This document shows, piece by piece, positions 9,889 to 18,102 of a DNA stretch of 45,807 bases. Position 1 is the first letter of the stretch. Each line of letters begins with the position of its first letter. The notes below the pieces were generated by a model, which saw only the letters and a list, made by a program, of their open reading frames with translations, ran no database searches and was not told the DNA's origin. The position numbers and the translations under genes are program-made. The DNA lies in contig CAIXPS010000320.1 in the NCBI GenBank assembly GCA_903921365.1, positions 1 to 45,807 on the forward strand, read 5' to 3'. Origin of the DNA: an uncultured bacterium (GTDB taxonomy: Bacteria; Chloroflexota; Anaerolineae; J036; Brachytrichaceae).

Positions 9889-10505
9889 CTGTTCACAATC
9901 CAGGAAATACACATGCGTGGAGAAGCGAACGCTTCACCACATAAAACATGACGACAGGCGCAGACGAGACAAGAGATGTCTCCGCGACCAGAACTTCGTG
10001 GGGCACGAAAAAGAGGGACGCCACGCGCTCGTGGGAGCGTGGCCAAGTCAACCTATAACGTCAGACCGGCTATCCGGTCCGCGATGCAGAGAGGGTAGCG
10101 GTCTAGCGTGAGTGAGTTGATAGGGCGCACAAACCATACTGTGCTTGTGACGTAGTGGTAAAAGTTGTCATATCGCGCCTCCTGAAATCTATAAACAAAC
10201 GAGTTGGGTAACGCGGGAAGTTTACCATAAACCGAACGGTTTTTATCTGCTGGCACGATAAAGACTTCTCCCCATCCATATCCCGACCATGCAGTATTGG
10301 AGCAGTTGTATTCCATCTTCTACTCATCCTTACCGGGACGACGGTCACCGGGTAGACCCGATGTGGCTGCAAACATGAAGTGGATGAAGCTGCTTTAGCT
10401 GGGAGCCGCGACCAACCGTGACGGTAATCGCTGCTCAAGGGCGGCGCCTATTGATGACACGCCCCGGCTAAAGCCATCGGCCTCCTCCTCTCCTCCGCTC
10501 GATTG
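9889..10505. other. 600-base stretch without a convincing gene
   Basis: The base composition is more AT-rich than the neighbours. Visible are GAAGCG-aa-CGCTTC (about 9923-9936) just upstream of the ABC operon, a possible operator, and a GCCACGC/GCGTGGC hairpin (10020-10043). One small minus-strand reading frame (10053-10316) is listed separately. Nothing else recognisable was seen. Confidence 0.4.
10053..10316 (-). CDS. doubtful small protein, 87 aa
   Basis: An ATG-initiated frame with many aromatic residues (GYGWGEVFIVPADKN, RYDNFYHYVTS) and no recognised domain, signal peptide or membrane helix. AAGGA lies about 11 bases before the ATG, which is a weak site. It fills the middle of an otherwise empty 600-base gap, and its composition is more protein-like than the overlapping frames. 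It could be a lineage-specific gene, the remnant of a larger one, or chance. Confidence 0.25.
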   Translation of the reverse strand: MEYNCSNTAWSGYGWGEVFIVPADKNRSVYGKLPALPNSFVYRFQEARYDNFYHYVTSTVWFVRPINSLTLDRYPLCIADRIAGLTL

Positions 10506-11933
10506 CTACTGCGTGCTGCGTTTGACCTCGGGGAACTGCGGCAGTGGCGCAGCAGTCCCTCTCAGCGTGTTGTCAAAAAACGCGACTGTCATCGCGCGCA
10601 CGATGTCAAATGCGCGCTGGGCTGCGATGGGGCCTTTGCTGTAGCCGAAGAGTAGGGCGATCGGCGTAAACGTCGCCGTGTCATCGAAGTCGTGGTGGCC
10701 GGCGCCGGCGATGTAGAAGTCATTTTCGGGCGTGGCCAGGTGCGGGACGAGATGCAGGAACCGTGCGCGGTTGGCCGGCGCAAAGAAGGCGAGCGCGGGG
10801 TCGCTGAACAGGAACAGCGCCGGTTGCGTCAACCCTTTCGCAATCACCTCGTCGCTGACCGGCCCTGCCCACGGGTCCAGCCCAATCGCCGCCTTGCAGC
10901 GCGCGTCCTCGGCGCAGAACTGGATCGTCGATCCGCCGCCGGTCGAATGCCCGAATGCCCCGATGCGCGTGAAGTCCATATGCCCGGCGAGGATATTCGC
11001 GGCGCTCGCGCCGGGCTGCGTCGCGGTCAGGTGTTCGAGTGCGTTCTGCACGAAGATTGTGTCGTCAGTCCATTGCCGCCCCAGCCGCAGCGCCGCGCGC
11101 GTGTACTCCTCACTTTTTGTGTCTTTCGGGAGCACGGCCGGGTTATACGGCACGATGTGACCGTCGGGGAAGACCGCATCGAGGGCGGCATAGGGATGCA
11201 ACGTAGAGACGACGATATAGCCACGGCTGGCGAGTTCTTCGACGAGGAAGGTGTCCTGGCTGGTGATCCCGCCGAGTCCGTGCGAGAAGTGCAGCACTGG
11301 ATACTGTGGTTCCACAGCAGCAAGCGGCGCATCCTGAACCGAGTGCGCGCGCGCATAGACCAGGTGGGAGAAGAAGAACGACGGCAGCCCGCCGCTGCGC
11401 GCGAATGCGCCCGTGATGCGCTCGATGCCGCTTACCCATGGGGCGTTGGGTGCAGCCGTCGTCTGCGCCGGGTACCACACCCGCGCGAGCAACTCGCGCG
11501 GCGTGCCTGGGTTGGGCGCATACGGGTCGATGCGCGACGCGTCGGTCAAGGCAAACGAGAGCGTCCCGACCGGGTAGGGACCGGTGGGCGCGGGCAAGAC
11601 CGGCACGGGAAAGAGCATTGCCGGCGCGGCGACTAAAACAGCCAGCAACAGCCCCAGCGCCGTCTGGCCGATGCGGAAGGCGAAACGGCGGGGGGATGGC
11701 GAGGTAGTGCGTTTCAGCAGGCTGAGTAGCGACAGGATTGCCGTGATGGCGATCACGACATCGAGCGGCAGCATCTGCCAGCGATATCCTTCGATTGCCG
11801 CCTGGGCAACCGCCACGATACCGGCAGCGATGCCGATCCAGGCGTGTAACCGCCCGCGCCGTTGGGATGGCGCGAGCAGGATCAGAACGTAGATGACATA
11901 GATCAGGACGGCGGCGGTTTCAAGGGTTCGCAT
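10506..11933 (-). CDS. membrane-anchored alpha/beta hydrolase, PAF-acetylhydrolase-like
   Basis: This 475-aa protein has three or four N-terminal membrane helices (about 5-22, 30-48, 53-72, 89-108) followed by an alpha/beta-hydrolase domain, probably outside the membrane. The oxyanion region FSHGLGG comes first. The nucleophile elbow GHSTGG has Ser330. The likely acid lies in IGLDPWAG and the likely base in AGHHDFDD. The order and spacing resemble bacterial relatives of platelet-activating-factor acetylhydrolase, which cleave short acyl esters; the substrate cannot be read from the sequence. Four cysteines are absent from the active site. The start at 11933 has only a weak upstream purine run. 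The gene is isolated between the gap at 10 kb and the toxin-antitoxin pair. Confidence 0.82.
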   Translation of the reverse strand: MRTLETAAVLIYVIYVLILLAPSQRRGRLHAWIGIAAGIVAVAQAAIEGYRWQMLPLDVVIAITAILSLLSLLKRTTSPSPRRFAFRIGQTALGLLLAVLVAAPAMLFPVPVLPAPTGPYPVGTLSFALTDASRIDPYAPNPGTPRELLARVWYPAQTTAAPNAPWVSGIERITGAFARSGGLPSFFFSHLVYARAHSVQDAPLAAVEPQYPVLHFSHGLGGITSQDTFLVEELASRGYIVVSTLHPYAALDAVFPDGHIVPYNPAVLPKDTKSEEYTRAALRLGRQWTDDTIFVQNALEHLTATQPGASAANILAGHMDFTRIGAFGHSTGGGSTIQFCAEDARCKAAIGLDPWAGPVSDEVIAKGLTQPALFLFSDPALAFFAPANRARFLHLVPHLATPENDFYIAGAGHHDFDDTATFTPIALLFGYSKGPIAAQRAFDIVRAMTVAFFDNTLRGTAAPLPQFPEVKRSTQ

Positions 11934-11980
11934 GTGGCGTCACTTTACCCCATGTTCGAAACCGATTTCAGTCGACAGTG

Positions 11981-12223
11981 TTACTCGATCTCTTCAATCG
12001 GTATGCGGCGACCAGCCTGTGCGCTCTCGCGCGCCTGAGCGATGCGCTTGAGAAAACGTTCATCATTTTCGAGTCGAAACTCGAACCAGTCGTCTTCATC
12101 CTTGAAGCCGATGAGCACGCCTGCCGGCTTGCCGTGTCGCGTGATCACGATCTGTTCGTCTTCGGCCAGGCGCAGATAGCGCGACAGATCATCCTTGACT
12201 TCACTCAGTGCTACCTCTTTCAT
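11981..12223 (-). CDS. Phd/YefM-family antitoxin
   Basis: This 80-aa protein is likely the DNA-binding antitoxin of the pair with the RelE-like gene just upstream. The N-terminal Phd/YefM fold is seen in VALSEVKDDLSRYLRLAEDEQIVITRHGKPAGVLIG (in pieces, residues 4-39), with the typical ITRHGKPAGVL motif. The acidic C-terminal tail would wrap the toxin. The ATG at 12223 starts three bases after the toxin stop, with GGGGTAAAAG before it, so the two are translated together. Antitoxin-second is the reverse of the common order. Repression of its own promoter by the complex is expected from the family but was not tested here. Confidence 0.88.
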   Translation of the reverse strand: MKEVALSEVKDDLSRYLRLAEDEQIVITRHGKPAGVLIGFKDEDDWFEFRLENDERFLKRIAQARESAQAGRRIPIEEIE

Positions 12224-12226
12224 CTT

Positions 12227-12508
12227 TTACCCCTTCGGCTGCAAGCCATCAGCAACATCTTTTTTGATGATTGCCAGTATTTCCACTTCGTTGTTTTTTA
12301 CATCGTAATAGACGCGTATATCGTCAACACGCAGCTGATATTGTGGTTTGGATAGGCCTTTCAGCCTTTTGATACGGCTCTTACTCGCTTTGGTTGGTTC
12401 AAAACCCAGGTGCGCAGCAATATGCTCACGAATGGCTGCGCGGTCAGTCGCGATTAATTGATTGAGGTCATCTACTGCCTCTTGGACGAGATAAATATTA
12501 TATCTCAT
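12227..12508 (-). CDS. RelE/ParE-family toxin
   Basis: This 93-aa protein is of the RelE/ParE superfamily. It has an N-terminal helical pair (VQEAVDDLNQL, AAIREHIAAHL), then the core strands with KRLKGLSKPQYQLRVDD, IRVYYDV and EVEILAIIKK. The Arg and Tyr positions match those used by RelE-type ribosome-dependent RNases, so mRNA cleavage is more likely than gyrase inhibition, but the two cannot be told apart by eye. The toxin is the first gene of the operon, as in HigBA. The ATG at 12508 has no clear ribosome-binding site; a TATAAT lies about 20 bases upstream. It is divergent from the beta-helix gene. Confidence 0.85.
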   Translation of the reverse strand: MRYNIYLVQEAVDDLNQLIATDRAAIREHIAAHLGFEPTKASKSRIKRLKGLSKPQYQLRVDDIRVYYDVKNNEVEILAIIKKDVADGLQPKG

Positions 12509-12528
12509 TCTGGCTATACTCTAGCTAG

Positions 12529-12557
12529 ATTATATGCGATATCACTTTATCAAAACG
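12529..12557 (-). promoter_or_regulatory. possible promoter of the toxin-antitoxin operon
   Basis: On the minus strand a perfect TATAAT (12534-12529) lies about 20 bases before the toxin ATG. A TTGATA upstream is spaced only 13 bases, so no good -35 box is seen. The box overlaps the start of the divergent beta-helix gene, so a repressor bound here could affect both. Confidence 0.3.
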
Positions 12558-13712
12558 ATCGTAGGATTGCTTGCATTAGGGTTGTTAGCGCTTGTGGCGA
12601 TATTTTCTACCCAGCCGGCGCAGGCAGAGACGCGCACGGTGACCAGCACTCTTGATAGCGGACCGGGCACGTTACGCCAGGCCGTGTTCGACGCGAATAC
12701 GGGTGACACAGTGATATTCGCCCCCGCGGTGTTCAGCGCGCCCATGACTATCACATTGGCTACACAAATCAAGATTACCGCATCGCTGACCATCGACGGC
12801 GCAGCGGGCGACGTATCCATGCCCACCATCAGCGGTGGGAAGGCGACGTCAATTATCGCAGTGGATTTCGATGCCGCTATAGTTCTGAACAGGTTGCGCA
12901 TCCTGGATGGATACTGCGATAGATGCTATGGAGCAGGCATTGGCAACAGCGGTGTGTTGACTGTCACCAATTGTCAAATCATCGGCAACACCGGCGATTT
13001 AGGCGGAGGTGTGACGAACTATCTGGGAATTGTTACGATCTCCAACACGGTATTCATCGGCAACCTCAGTCCGTATGGCGGCGGTATTCTGAATATTGGC
13101 TCGATGGAGGTGAGTAACAGTTCATTCATCAGCAACGCTGGGTACCCACCAGAGACTGGAATCGGCGGAGCGATCCGCAACTACCAGAATGCGAGTCTCA
13201 CTATCAGGAATAGCACCTTTGCCGGCAATCGCGCTTATTATGGCGGCGCGATTGCCAACGAGTCAAGGCTCAATTTGGTAAACACGACGATTGTGGCAAA
13301 TGAAGCCCGCTTCGGGGGTGGGATATTTGCCTTCAGTGATGCATCCACGGGAGTGACGAATACGATCCTCGCGAATAATACATCTGGTAGGAACTGCGAT
13401 TTCAATGAGGCGTATTCCCCTGACGTTAACGTAATTCGCAGTCACAACCTGGAAGATCAAAACACGTGTGGGTTTACCGACGCTCACTCGCTGACCAACA
13501 CCGATCCACTACTGGGCGTCCTTGGCTATCATGGCGGCCAAACGCTGGTATTTCCGCTGCTGGCTGGCAGCCCGGCACTCGGCGTGGGCGATGTCGTGTC
13601 ATGTCCTACAATAGACCAGCGGGGCTTCCCACGACATGTGCCGGTGCGATGCGATATGGGCGCGACCGAGGCTTATCTGTACTGGCGGTTTGCGCCTATC
13701 ATGCGCCGGTGA
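12534..13712 (+). CDS. secreted right-handed beta-helix protein with C-terminal choice-of-anchor-Q-like motif
   Basis: This 392-aa protein has a signal peptide (hydrophobic core about 8-25, likely cut after AQA at 31). A polymorphic-outer-membrane-protein-like body follows, in which short units of the type SNTVFIGN, SNSSFISN, RNSTFAGN and VNTTIVAN recur with Gly-rich turns (YGGGI, GIGGAI, YYGGAI, RFGGGI). These are rungs of a parallel beta-helix. The end (DPLLGVLGYHGGQTLVFP, SPALGVGD, DQRGFPR, DMGATE) matches the choice-of-anchor-Q pattern of surface proteins. The role may be adhesion or carbohydrate binding; no catalytic site is evident. Several cysteines near 127-130 and 290 may pair. No ribosome-binding site is seen at the ATG, but the signal peptide starts there. 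Confidence 0.8.
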   Translation: MRYHFIKTIVGLLALGLLALVAIFSTQPAQAETRTVTSTLDSGPGTLRQAVFDANTGDTVIFAPAVFSAPMTITLATQIKITASLTIDGAAGDVSMPTISGGKATSIIAVDFDAAIVLNRLRILDGYCDRCYGAGIGNSGVLTVTNCQIIGNTGDLGGGVTNYLGIVTISNTVFIGNLSPYGGGILNIGSMEVSNSSFISNAGYPPETGIGGAIRNYQNASLTIRNSTFAGNRAYYGGAIANESRLNLVNTTIVANEARFGGGIFAFSDASTGVTNTILANNTSGRNCDFNEAYSPDVNVIRSHNLEDQNTCGFTDAHSLTNTDPLLGVLGYHGGQTLVFPLLAGSPALGVGDVVSCPTIDQRGFPRHVPVRCDMGATEAYLYWRFAPIMRR

Positions 13713-13794
13713 GTGCAGCATCTACAGGCCGGACTATATTACAGCCTGCGAACCTGGATTTGTGATACATTAACACCATCAAAGGAGCACATGC

Positions 13795-14682
13795 ATGTCA
13801 GATAGACAACAACGATACGTCATTGTCACAGGCGGCAGCCAGGGTATTGGTTTGGCCGCAGTACAAAAGCTGGCCGCGCAAGGAAGCCACATTGTCATCG
13901 CTTCCCGCAATCAGCAGGTGAGCGCGCAGGCTATCGCGAAAGTCAAGGCCACAACGCCAGGCGCGCAAATCGAAGCATTACCACTTGACCTGGCCTCGTT
14001 CACGTCCGTGCGCGAGTTCGCCGCCGTCTACAAGTCAAAAGGGTATCCGCTGCACGTGTTGATCAACAACGCCGGCGGGATGATCTATGGCAAACAGGCG
14101 CGTTTCTCGCCCGATGGTTTTGAGCTGACGCTACAGACCAACCACCTCGGACACTTCCTGCTCACCGACTTGTTTCTCGACCTGCTCACAGCGTCCGCGC
14201 CGGCGCGCGTGGTGAACGTCTCGTCACAAACGCACATCCCTGGTTTCGGCGGCGGACCTCCGCCCGACCTTGATCTGGACAATCTGAAGGCCGAGAAGTA
14301 CTACAACGCGGCGGTGTTCTACAAAAACGTGAAGCTCATCACGATGTGGTTCACCTATGAGATGCAGCGGCGCGTGGCCGGGAGCGGCGTCACGTCAAAT
14401 GCCATGTGCCCTGGATTTGTGCCGCAGTCGATCGGCGAGCGACGCACCAATCCGTTGTCGCGCTTCATGTATCTGCAGGTGCTCGCGCGCATGCCGTTTG
14501 CGCGCTCGCTCGAACAGGCATCCACGTCGCTCGCATACACGGCTACCGATCCGGCTATGGAAGGCGTGGGAGGCAAGTTCATCGTCGACTGCAAGGAGAA
14601 ACGCTCCAGCGACGAATCATATGACGAGCAGAAGGCGCGCAAGATGTGGGATATGAGCCGGCAATGGTGCGGGCTGCATTAG
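13795..14682 (+). CDS. short-chain dehydrogenase/reductase
   Basis: This 295-aa NAD(P)-dependent oxidoreductase resembles the retinol-dehydrogenase/WWOX-type SDRs. It shows the cofactor motif TGGSQGIG (12-19), the NNAG motif (about 90), catalytic Ser in VNVSS and the YxxxK pair in YKNVK (about 175-180). The long loop after the serine (GGGPPPDLDLDNL) is typical of that subgroup, which reduces hydrophobic carbonyls. The start at 13795 is set by AAAGGAG seven bases upstream; an ATG four bases earlier is out of frame. It lies 23 bases before the Gfo/Idh/MocA gene, and the two are probably one operon. The substrate is unknown. Confidence 0.9.
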   Translation: MSDRQQRYVIVTGGSQGIGLAAVQKLAAQGSHIVIASRNQQVSAQAIAKVKATTPGAQIEALPLDLASFTSVREFAAVYKSKGYPLHVLINNAGGMIYGKQARFSPDGFELTLQTNHLGHFLLTDLFLDLLTASAPARVVNVSSQTHIPGFGGGPPPDLDLDNLKAEKYYNAAVFYKNVKLITMWFTYEMQRRVAGSGVTSNAMCPGFVPQSIGERRTNPLSRFMYLQVLARMPFARSLEQASTSLAYTATDPAMEGVGGKFIVDCKEKRSSDESYDEQKARKMWDMSRQWCGLH

Positions 14683-14705
14683 AAGAAAGACAGGAGTGTA
14701 AACAA

Positions 14706-15767
14706 ATGACCATCAAGGTAGGCGTGCTCGGGTTTGCACATGGGCACGTGAATATGTATTGCAATCAGTGGCGCGATAACCCCGCGCTCGATATCTCGGT
14801 CGTAGCCGGCTGGGATCACGACGCTGCGCGGCTGGCACAAAACGCGCGCAACTATGGCTTTCAACCCTATGCGGATGTCAGCGCCCTGCTGGCCGGTTCA
14901 GCCGTCGATGCGGTGATCGTCTCTGCCGAGACATCCCGCCATGCGGACCTGGTCGAACAGGCCGCCGCCGCGGGCAAGGCCATTGTGCTGCAGAAGCCAA
15001 TAGCGCTCACGCTTGACCAGGCCGACCGCATCGTTGCTGCGGTGAACGCGCGCGGCGTGCCGTTCACGATGGCGTGGCAGATGCGCGTTGATCCGCAAAA
15101 CGTCGAGATCAAGCAACTGCTCCAGAGCGGCAAGCTGGGCAAGTTGTTCATGGTGCGGCGCCGTCATGCGCTCAACACACACGAGTGGGGCAACTTCAAC
15201 ACGCTGTGGCATGCGAAGCCCGAATTGAATCGTGACATCTGGGCTGACGACGCCTCACACGCGATTGATTTCATCCACTGGTTGCTGGGGGCGCCCGAAA
15301 CCGTGACTGCCGAGATTGACTCGCTGCTCGACCCCTTGGTGCCCAACGACAACGGCATCGCGATTTACCGCTATCCCGGCGGGCCGCTGGCCGAGGTAGT
15401 CTGCTCGTTTACCTGTCCCGCCGCGGAAAACACCGTGGAGGTGATCGGGGAGAAGGGCAGCATCATCCAAAACTACGGCGACGTGCCCAGCGCCAATGTG
15501 CCGCGACCCGAAGGCGCGCGCGGCCAGAAGTGGTACATCTCAGCGGAGAAGCAGTGGACCTACAGCGAGATTGCATCGCCGCCCAACCATGGTCATCGCA
15601 TCGCCGGGCTGGCCGCCCCGATCTCGGAGTTCCTGCATGGCAAGCGCCCGCCCATTGCGACCGTCGAAGAGGGGCGCACTACGCTGCGCATGACGCTGGC
15701 GTGCTATATCTCCACGCGTGAAGGCCGCCGCGTGCGCATCGACGATCCTGCAGTTCAGAAAGTCTGA
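14706..15767 (+). CDS. Gfo/Idh/MocA-family oxidoreductase
   Basis: This 353-aa protein has an N-terminal Rossmann domain (about 1-120) and a C-terminal alpha/beta domain typical of sugar or inositol dehydrogenases. The usual GxGxxG is altered to GVLGFAHGH, and the EKP motif that places the nicotinamide reads QKP (about 97), so cofactor handling may differ from the norm. DDASHAIDFIHWLLG supplies the conserved catalytic Asp/His region. AGGAG lies about ten bases before the ATG at 14706; the longer frame overlapping the SDR gene is rejected. The gene ends at a strong terminator. A carbohydrate substrate fits the sugar genes nearby, but it is not defined. Confidence 0.9.
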   Translation: MTIKVGVLGFAHGHVNMYCNQWRDNPALDISVVAGWDHDAARLAQNARNYGFQPYADVSALLAGSAVDAVIVSAETSRHADLVEQAAAAGKAIVLQKPIALTLDQADRIVAAVNARGVPFTMAWQMRVDPQNVEIKQLLQSGKLGKLFMVRRRHALNTHEWGNFNTLWHAKPELNRDIWADDASHAIDFIHWLLGAPETVTAEIDSLLDPLVPNDNGIAIYRYPGGPLAEVVCSFTCPAAENTVEVIGEKGSIIQNYGDVPSANVPRPEGARGQKWYISAEKQWTYSEIASPPNHGHRIAGLAAPISEFLHGKRPPIATVEEGRTTLRMTLACYISTREGRRVRIDDPAVQKV

Positions 15768-15799
15768 TCGCCTAAAAACTTCACGGCGCGCTTAACAGA

Positions 15800-15836
15800 A
15801 AACGAGAGAGGGTGAAAAACCGCCTCTCTCGTTTTT
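15800..15836 (+). terminator. strong rho-independent terminator
   Basis: A perfect 12-bp stem (AAACGAGAGAGG with its complement at 15823-15834), an 11-base loop and a T-run. It ends the SDR-Gfo operon 32 bases after its stop. Confidence 0.9.
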
Positions 15837-15853
15837 GGTTCCTTTTTGATTTC

Positions 15854-15877
15854 ATTGGGCAATTGGGCAATTGGGCA
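15854..15877. repeat. 8-bp tandem repeat, three copies
   Basis: ATTGGGCA stands three times head to tail just past the terminator and five bases before the end of the minus-strand 74-aa gene. No function is apparent; slippage-prone copies may vary in number between strains. Confidence 0.85.
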
Positions 15878-15881
15878 ACCG

Positions 15882-16106
15882 TCAGGCAGCCTTTGTGGGA
15901 AACATGCGCGCCGACGTGCCGGCGACGATGCCGATGTTTTTACCATCGACTTTTAACTGATACTCACGCACCGACCACTTATACTCATATCGAGCAACGT
16001 GCCAGCGCCCGTCGACGAGAACTTCAATCAAGTCTCCGTCCTGCAAGTCACGATCACTTATGCGCCAGCGGCCAGGCCGGTGCTCATTTGGCTGTAACCC
16101 ATCCAT
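15882..16106 (-). CDS. small hypothetical protein, 74 aa
   Basis: I do not recognise this protein with confidence. It looks like a compact all-beta domain with alternating strands (GDLIEVLVDGRWHVARYEYKWSV in pieces, then YQLKVDGKNIGIVAG). This form recalls small DUF5348-like or SH3-like proteins. There is no signal peptide or membrane helix. GGAAGGGA lies before the ATG at 16106, a good ribosome-binding site, which supports a real gene. It is isolated between two terminators, with no partner gene. Confidence 0.6.
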   Translation of the reverse strand: MDGLQPNEHRPGRWRISDRDLQDGDLIEVLVDGRWHVARYEYKWSVREYQLKVDGKNIGIVAGTSARMFPTKAA

Positions 16107-16234
16107 ATAACGTCCCTTCCTGTTTTAAATAGTATGCAATACGTTGAATCGGCCCTGTGCGTGTCAGGGTTGACCATCTGCAGAATGAATGCGAAGAACG
16201 CCTGTTCATCTTAGCAGAGAAAAGGCGAAAAACG

Positions 16235-16261
16235 CAGACTCCGGGCATTCCCCGGAGTCTG
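16235..16261 (-). terminator. intrinsic terminator of the secreted-protein gene
   Basis: CAGACTCCGGG and its perfect complement form an 11-bp stem with a 5-base loop, followed on the minus strand by CGTTTTTC and more T-rich sequence. It lies about 33 bases past the stop of the 242-aa gene. Confidence 0.85.
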
Positions 16262-16293
16262 TTCGTAACAAATCTGTGCTGAGCGGTGGGAAA

Positions 16294-17022
16294 CTATGGG
16301 CAGTAGAAGGTGCGCGCGCCGCCAGTAACTGAGTGTCCAGCGTTATCCGTCGCAGTCACCTTGGTCTTGTGCCAGCCCTTCGCCAGCGACATCAGCTTGC
16401 ATGCATCCGTGTAGGACTGCCAGGTCTTTACATCACCATCGACGCTGAAGGCTTTGGTTGCAATGCCCGATCCATAGTCTACGGCGGATGGGGTAATGTT
16501 CACTTTCCAACTGCGCCCGTACCACAAATACGTTGCGACAGTGGGCGCATAGCGATCGCAGTGGATGACCTTGTACGGGCCGACGCTCGCCGAGTTCCAC
16601 TTTGCATCCACCGCATACACACGGGCAGTGTGCACGCCGTCGCGCAGATAGTACAACGCACAGACGTTGGTGTAAGTCTTGTTGGCCGTGCCGCGGTAAC
16701 GGCCGTCAATGTAGAAGTAGGAGTACAGTCTCGCGCCGCTGGTCGTCGATGCCGTTGCGGTGCATGAAGGATTCCACGTTTCCTGACAGTCCAGCACCAC
16801 TGAGACGGGTTGTGGAATTGGCGACTTCACCGCGCTGACCGGGGTGAGAGGCTTGCCTGCATTCGCCACACCAAAAACGACGAACAGTGCGGCGATCATA
16901 ATGGCCGCGCTGACCACCACGTTGCGCACCAGAGAGGCGCGCAAGACTGCGCCTATTGCCGTCCAGATTTTATCAATCTGCACTTTATCGATCCTGTCTA
17001 AACTGGATACTTTCTGTTTCAT
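16294..17022 (-). CDS. membrane-anchored extracellular protein with two Ig-like repeats
   Basis: This 242-aa protein of unknown function has a basic N-terminus, a hydrophobic segment (about 34-56) and an extracellular remainder. Two repeats of about 90 residues can be aligned by their endings: YLRDGVHTARVYAVDA and SLAKGWHKTKVTATDNAGH. Each is preceded by a YIDG or SVDG turn and a Cys. Six cysteines in all (DCQ, SCT, VCAL, HCD, ACKL, FYCP) suggest disulfides. The shape fits bacterial Ig-like or OmpL47-like domains often found in surface or cell-wall binding proteins. GGGGAG lies before the ATG at 17022. It stands alone between a terminator and a divergent membrane-protein gene. Confidence 0.7.
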   Translation of the reverse strand: MKQKVSSLDRIDKVQIDKIWTAIGAVLRASLVRNVVVSAAIMIAALFVVFGVANAGKPLTPVSAVKSPIPQPVSVVLDCQETWNPSCTATASTTSGARLYSYFYIDGRYRGTANKTYTNVCALYYLRDGVHTARVYAVDAKWNSASVGPYKVIHCDRYAPTVATYLWYGRSWKVNITPSAVDYGSGIATKAFSVDGDVKTWQSYTDACKLMSLAKGWHKTKVTATDNAGHSVTGGARTFYCP

Positions 17023-17120
17023 ATGGCTCCCCTTTCCGGATTATTCTACTCCCTTGCTGAATAAATGCACAATAAGTGCAATTGCGTACCTGTTGGCTGA
17101 CAGCACACTAGAATAGGCGG

Positions 17121-17666
17121 GTGACACTCGAAAAACACGCAACAATACCTTCATATGGACAGCAGGCGCGCCGGGCGCGCAATGTGGCTGTTATGAAAGC
17201 GATATTAGCAGGCTTTTTCCTGCTCATCGTCGTTTTCACACTGCCCAGCCCTGTCAGCCTGATCGTCAGTCTGGTTGATCTCGCATTTGTGCCCGTTTTC
17301 GTGCTGCTGGCGCGTCGCTCGCCGCGGGTCGCGGCGTATGCGCTGGTGCTGGAAACCGCGCTTGCGCTCACGCCGCGCCAATTCGTGCAAGGGTACGCCA
17401 ATGCGGTGAACTGGCCTATCTATATCGTCATCCCGCTCATCGCTATCTATATGTTGCGGACGCCGCGCGCAGGGATGTGGGGCGCAATCCTCACCGGTAT
17501 CGTCGCGTTGCCGGTGATGGCCCTCGCGGCGTTTACTCTACCGCCCGGGATGCGCCCAGGCGATGTGTTCACTGCGCTCGCCTTCGTGACCAGTCTGATG
17601 GTCGGCGCCGCCATCATCGTGAGCGACATGGTTCGTGATGAGCCATCCGTGAAATCTGACAAGTGA
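17121..17666 (+). CDS. hypothetical integral membrane protein
   Basis: This 181-aa protein has about five or six membrane helices (about 26-44, 46-66, 72-90, 97-115, 117-140, 149-170) and short polar loops, including an Arg-rich cytoplasmic turn (ARRSPR). I see no motif that names a family. It could be the sensor part of a lost kinase or a small transporter-like protein. The GTG at 17121 gives a 24-residue polar leader; an ATG at 17193 starts just before the first helix. Neither has a good ribosome-binding site, so the start is uncertain. Confidence 0.6.
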   Translation: MTLEKHATIPSYGQQARRARNVAVMKAILAGFFLLIVVFTLPSPVSLIVSLVDLAFVPVFVLLARRSPRVAAYALVLETALALTPRQFVQGYANAVNWPIYIVIPLIAIYMLRTPRAGMWGAILTGIVALPVMALAAFTLPPGMRPGDVFTALAFVTSLMVGAAIIVSDMVRDEPSVKSDK

Positions 17667-17845
17667 CGCGCGATGGATGAAATGCCAATAGCTTTCGCTC
17701 GGTCACTGGCTGAAATCCCGAACTTGGTTTGTCTTGGTTCTGCACGACTGAGAAATCTGGGTTAAAATGTATTGCTTTACGCACTTAATCATATAAATAC
17801 ACGTGCGCCGATTGGGCGCGCGTTTTTCTTAAGGAGAAACACAAA

Positions 17846-18058
17846 ATGGGTCCACTACCAAAGCGCAAGTTTTCATGGGGTCGCACACATCGCCGCCGCG
17901 CGCACGATGCTCTGGAGCCCGTGCAACTCGTCGCCTGTGACAACTGCGGCGAGAAGAAGCTGCCGCACACCGTCTGCTCAAACTGCGGCTACTACGCCGG
18001 CCGTGAGGTCGTCTCCGTGGGTTCTGCAGATGATAAGAAGAAGAAGGCCAGCAAGTAA
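17846..18058 (+). CDS. rpmF: 50S ribosomal protein L32
   Basis: This 70-aa protein of the large ribosomal subunit has a basic N-terminus (PLPKRKFSWGRTHRRRAH) followed by a zinc ribbon with Cys31, Cys34, Cys44 and Cys47. This is the zinc-binding form of L32. The tail is Lys-rich. AAGGAG lies about nine bases before the ATG. It heads the fatty-acid gene run, an arrangement known in many bacteria where rpmF precedes fab genes. An AT-rich stretch upstream (TTAAAAT near 17761-17767) may hold the promoter, but no clear -35 box is seen. Confidence 0.97.
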   Translation: MGPLPKRKFSWGRTHRRRAHDALEPVQLVACDNCGEKKLPHTVCSNCGYYAGREVVSVGSADDKKKKASK

Positions 18059-18102
18059 GAGCCTGTCCGAATAGGGCGATATCACCGGGCACATCTCTAT
18101 AT

